The notes beneath the pieces are model-generated. The model saw only the letters and a list, made by a program, of their open reading frames with translations, was not told the origin of the DNA and did not search any database. This document shows, piece after piece, positions 1 through 5,729 of a DNA stretch of 39,972 nucleotides. The position numbers and the translations under genes were made by a program. The number at the start of each line of letters is the position of its first letter. The stretch's first letter is position 1. This stretch comes from an uncultured Porphyromonas sp. (GTDB lineage: Bacteria > Bacteroidota > Bacteroidia > Bacteroidales > Porphyromonadaceae), in assembly GCF_938039215.1 (NCBI RefSeq), contig NZ_CALHVI010000045.1:1-39972 (forward strand), given 5' to 3'.

Positions 1-2492
1 AATGGTCCTGAGATGTGTAGCGCCTCGGCGATCTGACGACTGATGCGCTTGATACGGCGCACCGTCTCGACATAGAGCTTCTGCCCTGGGAACTGGATCG
101 TAGCGTCCCCTGAGTGTACCCCTGCGAACTCAATATGTTCGCTGATGGCGTAGGCGACGATCTCCCCTCGCTGCGCTACGGCATCGATCTCCACTTCCTT
201 AGCGTGCTCGATGAACTGGCTTACGACCACCGGATGTTCCTTCGATACGTCTGCCGCTAGCTCAAGGAAGCGGTAGAGCTCCTCGGAGTTGGAGCAGACG
301 TTCATTGCCGCCCCCGATAGTACGTAGCTTGGACGAACGAGCACAGGGAAGCCTACTTCACGGATGAAGGAGTCGATGTCCTCGATACTCGTCAATTCCT
401 GCCAGCGAGGCTGGTCGATGCCTAGCTCATCTAGCATCGCAGAGAACTTATGCCTATCCTCAGCACGGTCGATATCCTCGGCTTGTGTCCCGAGGATGGG
501 GATGCGCTGGGAGTGAAGCTTCAGGGCAAGGTTATTAGGGATCTGCCCACCAGTGGAGAGGATGACACCTCGGGGTGTCTCTAGATCAAGGATGTCTAGG
601 ACACGCTCGAAGGTAAGCTCATCGAAGTAGAGGCGATCCGTGATATCGTAGTCCGTACTTACCGTCTCGGGGTTGTAGTTGATCATGATAGATCGTAGGC
701 CCTGCTGACGGATCGTCTGAAGGGCATTGACTCCACACCAGTCGAACTCGACAGAGCTACCGATACGGTACGCCCCAGAACCAAGGACGACGACCGAGCG
801 TCCATCTCCTTCGTAAGCGATATCGTTAGCCGTACCACTGTAGGTCAGGTAGAGGTAGTTGGTCTCTGCTGGATACTCAGCTGCGAGCGTATCGATCTGC
901 TTGACTACGGGCAATACTCCGAGCTTCTTACGCAGAGCACGTACCGCCAGAGCATCCTTATCGTGCGCCTTGATCCCTTGCTTGGAGAGAATGAAGCGAG
1001 CTATCTGGAAGTCCGAGAAGCCCTGACGCTTGGCCTTGAGTAGGAGCTCTCGGTCTAGATCCGAGATCTGCTGTACTGCTGCGAGACGATCGGAGGTGCG
1101 GACGATGCTCTGGAGCTTGTCGAGGAACCATCGGTCGATCTTCGTCAGCTCGTGGATCTGGTCTACGGTGTAGCCCATGGCGAAGGCCTGACTAATAGCG
1201 AAGACACGTGTATCGGTAGGAGCCTTCAGAGCGCCATTGAGCTGGTCAGCGGGGATCTCCTTGGTATTGTTGCCGACGAAGCCGTGCATCCCTTGGCCGA
1301 TCATACGGAGCCCCTTCTGCATGGCCTCCTCAAAGGTACGTCCGATAGCCATCACTTCCCCTACGGACTTCATGCTACTACCGAGCTCACGGGAGACACC
1401 GTGGAACTTCCCTAGGTCCCAGCGAGGGAGCTTACAGACGACATAGTCAAGTGCAGGCTCGAAGAAGGCAGGAGTCGTACGGGTCACAGAGTTCTTCAGT
1501 TCGAAGAGCCCATAGCCTAGCCCAAGCTTAGCAGCGACGAAGGCCAGAGGGTAGCCCGTAGCCTTAGAGGCTAGAGCCGATGAGCGAGATAGGCGGGCAT
1601 TGACCTCGATGACTCGGTAGTCTTCGCTGTCAGGGTCTAGGGCATACTGCACGTTACACTCCCCGACGATACCGATATGACGTACGATGCGGATAGCGAT
1701 CTCACGGAGCTTGTGATACTCGTTGTTCGTCAAGGTCTGTGAAGGAGCGATGACGATGCTCTCTCCGGTATGGATACCCAGAGGGTCAAAGTTCTCCATG
1801 TTACAGACCGTGATACAGTTGTCGTAGCAGTCACGTACCACTTCGTACTCAACTTCCTTCCATCCCTTGAGGCTCTTCTCGACGAGTACCTGAGGCGAGA
1901 AGGAGAAGGCCTTGCTACAGAGCTCATCTAGCTCCTCTTCGTTGTCGCAGAAGCCGCTACCGAGGCCACCCAAGGCATAGGCTGCACGGATGATCACGGG
2001 ATAGCCCAGAGAGGCTGCAGCACGGCGAGCATCCTCGACACACTCCACAGCATGGCTCTGGATCGTCTTCACCTGGATCTCATCCAGCTTGCGAGCGAAG
2101 AGGTCTCGGTCTTCGGTGTTCATGATCGCCTCTACGGGTGTCCCGAGGACCTCGACATTGTACTTGGCAAGTACTCCGCTCTGATGCAGGGCTACCCCAC
2201 AGTTGAGGGCGGTCTGTCCGCCGAAGGCGAGAAGGATCCCTTGGGGGCGTTCCTTCTCGATGACCTTCTCGATGAAGAAGGGAGTGACGGGGAGGAAGTA
2301 AATCTCATCGGCGATCCCTTCGGAAGTCTGGACAGTAGCGATGTTGGGATTGACGAGGACGGTATGTATCCCCTCCTCACGCATCGCCTTGAGTGCTTGA
2401 GAGCCAGAGTAGTCGAACTCTCCTGCTTCCCCGATCTTCAGGGCTCCAGATCCTAGGAGAAGGACCTTCTGTATCTTATTCTTGTCGATCAT
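1..2492 (-). CDS. carB: Carbamoyl-phosphate synthase large subunit (3' end beyond window)
   Basis: CarB makes carbamoyl phosphate from bicarbonate, ATP and the ammonia delivered by CarA, feeding pyrimidine and arginine synthesis. Translating the minus strand from the ATG at 2492-2490 gives an uninterrupted frame of 830 codons to the window edge. CarB is usually about 1,070 residues, so roughly the last quarter is missing. The start reads MIDKNKIQKVLLLGSGALKI, followed by the first ATP-grasp half (QTALNCGVAL, AAYALGGLGSGF, EVNARLSRSSALASKATG). The second synthetase half begins near residue 570 (LGSGAYRIGSSVEFDW, INYNPETVSTDYD, GGQIPNNLAL). The 22-bp gap to carA implies one transcript with carA first. 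The frame stays open throughout, so the gene looks intact. The family call is secure; only the C-terminal allosteric domain cannot be judged. Confidence 0.96.
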   Translation of the reverse strand, partial: MIDKNKIQKVLLLGSGALKIGEAGEFDYSGSQALKAMREEGIHTVLVNPNIATVQTSEGIADEIYFLPVTPFFIEKVIEKERPQGILLAFGGQTALNCGVALHQSGVLAKYNVEVLGTPVEAIMNTEDRDLFARKLDEIQVKTIQSHAVECVEDARRAAASLGYPVIIRAAYALGGLGSGFCDNEEELDELCSKAFSFSPQVLVEKSLKGWKEVEYEVVRDCYDNCITVCNMENFDPLGIHTGESIVIAPSQTLTNNEYHKLREIAIRIVRHIGIVGECNVQYALDPDSEDYRVIEVNARLSRSSALASKATGYPLAFVAAKLGLGYGLFELKNSVTRTTPAFFEPALDYVVCKLPRWDLGKFHGVSRELGSSMKSVGEVMAIGRTFEEAMQKGLRMIGQGMHGFVGNNTKEIPADQLNGALKAPTDTRVFAISQAFAMGYTVDQIHELTKIDRWFLDKLQSIVRTSDRLAAVQQISDLDRELLLKAKRQGFSDFQIARFILSKQGIKAHDKDALAVRALRKKLGVLPVVKQIDTLAAEYPAETNYLYLTYSGTANDIAYEGDGRSVVVLGSGAYRIGSSVEFDWCGVNALQTIRQQGLRSIMINYNPETVSTDYDITDRLYFDELTFERVLDILDLETPRGVILSTGGQIPNNLALKLHSQRIPILGTQAEDIDRAEDRHKFSAMLDELGIDQPRWQELTSIEDIDSFIREVGFPVLVRPSYVLSGAAMNVCSNSEELYRFLELAADVSKEHPVVVSQFIEHAKEVEIDAVAQRGEIVAYAISEHIEFAGVHSGDATIQFPGQKLYVETVRRIKRISRQIAEALHISGP

Positions 2493-2514
2493 TGTCTCTT
2501 GCTTTTGAAGGGGA

Positions 2515-3588
2515 TTAAATCAGGTTAAGGAACTCTTCGAAGATAAAGACCGTGTCCGTCGGCCCACTACAAGCCTCGGGGTGGAACTGAGCCGAGAAGA
2601 AGGGTAGGGTCTCATGGCAGATCCCTTCGTTGGAGCCATCATTGAGATTGACATACTTCTCTCTCCAGCCTGGTCCAAGCGTCGAGGCATCGACAGCGTA
2701 GCCATGATTCTGGCTGGTGATGTAGCAGCGGTTTGTCCCGACTTCACGCACAGGCTGGTTGTGGCTGCGGTGCCCGTACTTCATCTTTGAGATCTTCGCT
2801 CCTGCTGCTGCGGCTAGGAGCTGGTTACCCATGCAGATGCCACAGATGGGCTTCTTCTTATCGAAGGCTTTACGTATATGCTCGACAGTGATACGGCACA
2901 TATTGGGGTCGCCAGGGCCATTGGAGAGGAAGAGCCCGTCGAAGTCGATCTCGTTGAAGTCGTAGTCCCAAGGCACTCTATACAGTGTCACATCGGGGCG
3001 GATGAGGTTGCGTACGATGTTGTTCTTCGCTCCGCAATCTACGAGCACGATCTTCTTCGGTCCATTGCCATAGATGGTGACTTCCTTGGGGGAAGCCTCT
3101 GCCACGAGGTTGCGGCTATTGGGATCATCGAAGGGGATATCCTCTCCCCCCTCTAGGACGATCTTGCCCTTCATTGAGCCTTTCTCTCGGAGCGTCTTGG
3201 CCAGTTCACGTGTATCGATACCCGTAAGACCGAAGACCTTCTCTCGGCGGAGCCATTCGGAGAGCGAGCCCTCAGAGTTCCAGTGGCTGTGCTCCTCGGA
3301 GTAGTCAGAGACTACGATCCCCAGAGGATGGATCTCATCGCTCTCTCTGAAGAAGGCGATGCCGTGCTCATCTCGCTTGGGAGAGGGCACCCCATAGTTC
3401 CCGACGAGGGGATAAGTCATGACGAGGATCTGCCCCCGATAGCTGGGGTCAGTGAAGCTCTCCGTATAGCCAGTCATCGCGGTATTGAAGACGACTTCGC
3501 CTGCCACAGGGGCATCATAGCCGAACGAGTAGCCTTCGAAGCGACTCCCATCATCTAGGATCAAAGTAGCTCTTTTGTAGTCTTGCAT
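2515..3588 (-). CDS. carA: Carbamoyl-phosphate synthase small (glutaminase) subunit
   Basis: CarA hydrolyses glutamine and passes ammonia to CarB. At 357 residues it is a full-length small subunit. The N-terminal CPSase domain starts with LILDDGSRFEGYSFG. The class I amidotransferase domain begins near residue 178 and carries the nucleophile Cys252 in ICGICMGNQLL, with His336 and Glu338 in FHPEAC completing the triad. The residue after the nucleophile elbow is Asn (GNQ) where E. coli has His (GHQ); the catalytic triad itself is complete. carA is the first gene of a carAB unit, and carB starts 22 bp after its stop. The 226-bp upstream region contains a promoter-like element and a strong hairpin, listed separately, that may regulate the pair. 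Family call secure. Confidence 0.97.
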   Translation of the reverse strand: MQDYKRATLILDDGSRFEGYSFGYDAPVAGEVVFNTAMTGYTESFTDPSYRGQILVMTYPLVGNYGVPSPKRDEHGIAFFRESDEIHPLGIVVSDYSEEHSHWNSEGSLSEWLRREKVFGLTGIDTRELAKTLREKGSMKGKIVLEGGEDIPFDDPNSRNLVAEASPKEVTIYGNGPKKIVLVDCGAKNNIVRNLIRPDVTLYRVPWDYDFNEIDFDGLFLSNGPGDPNMCRITVEHIRKAFDKKKPICGICMGNQLLAAAAGAKISKMKYGHRSHNQPVREVGTNRCYITSQNHGYAVDASTLGPGWREKYVNLNDGSNEGICHETLPFFSAQFHPEACSGPTDTVFIFEEFLNLI

Positions 3589-3639
3589 AGGGACGGATAC
3601 TTAATGAAGATGTGTAGGAATAGGTGATCTGAGGCGGTA

Positions 3640-3732
3640 TTATAAAGAGAAAAGCCGTCTACCAAGCAGAGCTTGACATACGGCTTTTCTATATTTCTTG
3701 TCGCTCGGAGAGAGCGAAGACCTCAGTTTCAT
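3640..3732 (-). other. Possible 30-codon leader ORF before carA
   Basis: An ATG at 3732-3730 opens a 30-residue frame, starting MKLRSSLSPSDKKYRKAV and ending RRLFSL, that stops at 3640 inside and beyond the strong leader hairpin. It lies about 50 bp downstream of a TATCTTTG promoter element and about 50 bp before carA. Translation through it would disrupt the hairpin, which is the arrangement of an attenuation leader. I see no run of codons for a relevant amino acid and no family resemblance, so it may be a chance frame. Confidence 0.25.
3648..3690 (-). terminator. Two-tier hairpin between metK and carA (terminator or attenuator)
   Basis: Perfect 11-bp arms AGAAAAGCCGT and ACGGCTTTTCT enclose a second 5-bp stem CAAGC-AGA-GCTTG. 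On the minus strand the outer stem ends in CTTTTCT followed by CTTTATAAT, a moderately U-rich tail. It could terminate metK transcription. However, the promoter-like TATCTTTG at 3783-3790 lies upstream of it, so it would also sit inside the carA leader and could act as an attenuator. Confidence 0.7.
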
Positions 3733-3782
3733 CTGATCGTTTGTACATGCAATGCAGAGCCCCTTTGGCTCCGCTTTGCATG

Positions 3783-3790
3783 CAAAGATA
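3783..3790 (-). promoter_or_regulatory. Putative carAB promoter (-7 element TATCTTTG)
   Basis: On the minus strand TATCTTTGC matches the Bacteroidota -7 consensus TAnnTTTG exactly, and a T-run (TTTTTTTCA) lies just upstream. It begins 25 bp after the metK stop and would give carA a leader of about 190 nt. The element overlaps the 14-bp palindrome CTTTGCATGCAAAG (3775-3788), a possible operator. Confidence 0.55.
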
Positions 3791-3814
3791 TGAAAAAAAG
3801 AGAGACTAGGATGC

Positions 3815-5107
3815 CTAGAGCCCAAAGCTCTTGCGAAGGGTGTCTACGTAGTCGAGCTTCTCCCATGTGAAGAGCTCTACTTCGTGAGCGACTTTACCAC
3901 GACTGTTGGTAGAGAAGTACTTAGTCACCGTGCGAGGCTCACGCCCGAAGTGCCCGTAGCTAGCCGTCTCTCTATAGATGGGGGTACGTAGCTTGAGGCG
4001 CTGCTCGATGGCATAGGGGCGCAGGTCGAAGAGCTGCCCTACCCGCTCTGCGATGGCGCTATCAGCGACAGAGACATGCGAAGAGCCGAAGGTGTCGACG
4101 AAGATACTGATAGGCTCTGCTACACCGATAGCATAAGCCAGCTGCACGCACACTTCGTCTGCGATACCGGCACCGACGAGGTTCTTAGCGATGTGACGAG
4201 CGGCATAGGCTGCCGAGCGGTCTACCTTCGAGGGGTCCTTACCAGAGAAAGCTCCACCGCCGTGAGGAGCCTTCCCCCCATAGGTATCTACGATGATCTT
4301 ACGACCCGTGAGCCCAGTGTCGCCATGGGGCCCCCCGATGACGAACTTACCCGTTGGGTTCACATAGAGCTTGAAGTCTGCATCGAGTGCCTGCTGGATC
4401 TGCTCGGGGTAGCGTGCGAGTACTCGAGGAAGAAGGATCTTGCGAATATCCTCGGTGATATGAGCCTGCATCTGAGCGTCAGCCGCTGCCTGCGCCTCTG
4501 CAGAATCATCACTAGGCTCAATGAATTCGTCGTGCTGGGTACTGATGACGATGGTATCGATACGCAGGGGTTTCCCCTCATCCGAATACTCGACCGTCAC
4601 CTGACTCTTAGCATCGGGACGGAGGTAAGGCATCAAGTGAAGCTCTTCCTTGCGGATGTGGGCGAGTTCCTCTAAGAGGGCATGCGACAGGTCCAGTGGC
4701 AGAGGCATGAGCGAAGGGGTCTCACGACAAGCGTAGCCGAACATGATCCCTTGGTCGCCAGCGCCCTGCTCTTCGGGAGATAGACGCTCGACACCACGGT
4801 TGATATCAGCACTCTGCCCATGGATGGCGGAGAGGACTCCACAGCTGTCTGCATCGAAGCAATAAGCGCTCTTGTTGTAGCCGATCTCACGGATGACATC
4901 TCGAGCAATGTCTTGAAGTTCGACATAGGCATCACTCTTGACTTCGCCCGCCAGCACGACCTGCCCCGTGGTCACAAGCGTCTCACACGCGACCTTGGAG
5001 AGCGGGTCAAGTGCCATGAAGTGGTCAAGGATGGCATCTGATATTTGGTCAGCCACCTTGTCGGGATGACCTTCTGAGACAGACTCAGAGGTAAAGAGAT
5101 AACTCAT
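3815..5107 (-). CDS. metK: S-adenosylmethionine synthetase
   Basis: MetK condenses methionine and ATP to S-adenosylmethionine in the cytoplasm. The 430-residue product starts MSYLFTSESVSEGHPDKVAD, carrying the ATP-binding GHPDK signature. It also has the GAGDQGIMFGYAC hexapeptide region and the P-loop-like motif GGGAFSGKDPSKVDRSAAY. It is longer than E. coli MetK (about 384 residues) because of an acidic, Ala-rich insertion (EFIEPSDDSAEAQAAADAQM), which I believe is common in this phylum. The gene is monocistronic in layout. It is preceded by a leader of about 225 nt holding a promoter, a SAM-II-like aptamer and an intrinsic terminator, so control by its own product is expected. Family call secure. 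Confidence 0.97.
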   Translation of the reverse strand: MSYLFTSESVSEGHPDKVADQISDAILDHFMALDPLSKVACETLVTTGQVVLAGEVKSDAYVELQDIARDVIREIGYNKSAYCFDADSCGVLSAIHGQSADINRGVERLSPEEQGAGDQGIMFGYACRETPSLMPLPLDLSHALLEELAHIRKEELHLMPYLRPDAKSQVTVEYSDEGKPLRIDTIVISTQHDEFIEPSDDSAEAQAAADAQMQAHITEDIRKILLPRVLARYPEQIQQALDADFKLYVNPTGKFVIGGPHGDTGLTGRKIIVDTYGGKAPHGGGAFSGKDPSKVDRSAAYAARHIAKNLVGAGIADEVCVQLAYAIGVAEPISIFVDTFGSSHVSVADSAIAERVGQLFDLRPYAIEQRLKLRTPIYRETASYGHFGREPRTVTKYFSTNSRGKVAHEVELFTWEKLDYVDTLRKSFGL

Positions 5108-5160
5108 CGGTATATCTATTGTATATGGGTTAGTGATTTCAGACGTAGCCCCAATGGGTG

Positions 5161-5202
5161 AATATAAAAAGACCTCAGCTGCCTATCGGTGCAACCAAGG
5201 TC
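5161..5202 (-). terminator. Intrinsic terminator in the metK leader
   Basis: On the minus strand GACCTTGGTTGC, an 8-nt loop and GCAGCTGAGGTC form a 12-bp stem including three G-T (G-U in RNA) pairs, followed directly by TTTTTATATT. This is a textbook Rho-independent terminator. It sits between the aptamer and the metK start, not after a gene, so it most likely serves as the riboswitch expression platform. Confidence 0.85.
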
Positions 5203-5262
5203 GAGGTGAGCTAAGTCTGTCGTAGAGGGTGAAGAGCCAAGGATAAGGCTCCATCAAGACGA

Positions 5263-5313
5263 CGGGTTTAGCATTTTTTCTCGTGGTTGCAAGCATCTCA
5301 AATCTATCCACGT
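5263..5313 (-). ncRNA. Probable SAM-II (metA-type) riboswitch aptamer of metK
   Basis: Read on the minus strand, this segment has the SAM-II blocks in order. The P1 arm CGTGG (5312-5308) is followed by GATTTGAG, then TTGCAA, then the P1' arm CCACG (5286-5282), an A-rich linker AGAAAAAA and GCTAAACCC. The family reference from metagenomic metX has the same order: GAUUU, UUGCA, P1', A-rich linker, GCUAAAAA. It lies 155 bp upstream of metK, a standard SAM-regulated gene, with a promoter before it and a terminator after it. The sequence blocks are seen directly; the family match is from memory and was not tested with a covariance model. Confidence 0.75.
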
Positions 5314-5338
5314 CCCCCGTGGGGGCTACTTTCGGGCA

Positions 5339-5346
5339 CAAAGGTA
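5339..5346 (-). promoter_or_regulatory. Putative metK promoter (-7 element TACCTTTG)
   Basis: TACCTTTG on the minus strand matches TAnnTTTG. Initiation a few bases downstream would start the RNA about 20 nt before the SAM-II aptamer, giving a leader of about 225 nt that includes aptamer and terminator. Confidence 0.6.
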
Positions 5347-5647
5347 CACTTTTTCTCCGACTCTACCGATCCTACTTCCTCATCGGAGGCACAAAGAGCA
5401 CAGTTCTCTCGCACTAAGTCTTGAGCTTTAGCCCTTCTAATAGCAAGTCCTCAGAGGTAGCAGTAGCGCCTCTTGGGAGGCACCAGTAGTACCTCTTGGG
5501 AGGCGCTACTGCAAACACTCGTAAGGGCAACAGCCCCCTACAACCGACACCTGCTGAGGGACGCAGAGCCAGCCCCCGTAGAAGCACAGAGAGCAGAAGC
5601 GGAGATCTTAAAGGCAAGGAGAACTAAATCCTCTACTCGATTATTCT
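5347..5647. other. Divergent intergenic region between metK and uvrA
   Basis: No convincing gene is present; the short frames here have no family features. It contains the inverted/periodic repeat at 5439-5530 described separately. The rest is low-information sequence ahead of the uvrA promoter. Confidence 0.6.
5439..5530. repeat. 23-nt periodic repeat with nested inverted repeat upstream of uvrA
   Basis: Units start at 5439, 5462, 5485 and 5508, exactly 23 nt apart. The two best units share AGTAG, CCTCTTGGGAGGC and flanking bases. The pair is bracketed by perfect 13-bp inverted arms, GCAGTAGCGCCTC (5460-5472) and GAGGCGCTACTGC (5500-5512). Each unit also contains the small palindrome GCCTCTTGGGAGGC or a near copy. 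RNA from either strand could fold into a long hairpin. Confidence 0.7.
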
Positions 5648-5655
5648 TATTTTTG
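5648..5655 (+). promoter_or_regulatory. Putative uvrA promoter (-7 element TATTTTTG)
   Basis: TATTTTTG matches TAnnTTTG and lies 75 bp before the uvrA ATG, predicting a leader of about 65-70 nt. No LexA-like operator is evident around it. Confidence 0.5.
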
Positions 5656-5729
5656 CGAGAATAGCAGACGGGCTCCTTCGGAGCAACAAGCTCCCTTACC
5701 CGTCTCGACTTAACCCCTCCTCCATCTCG

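Noticed and set aside
1..2492. Frameshift in carB
   Set aside because: Checking the frame from the ATG at 2492 to the window edge showed one consistent reading frame and expected CarB motifs throughout.
4076..4675. 199-codon plus-strand open frame opposite metK
   Set aside because: An antisense shadow of a well-conserved gene with no recognisable domain.
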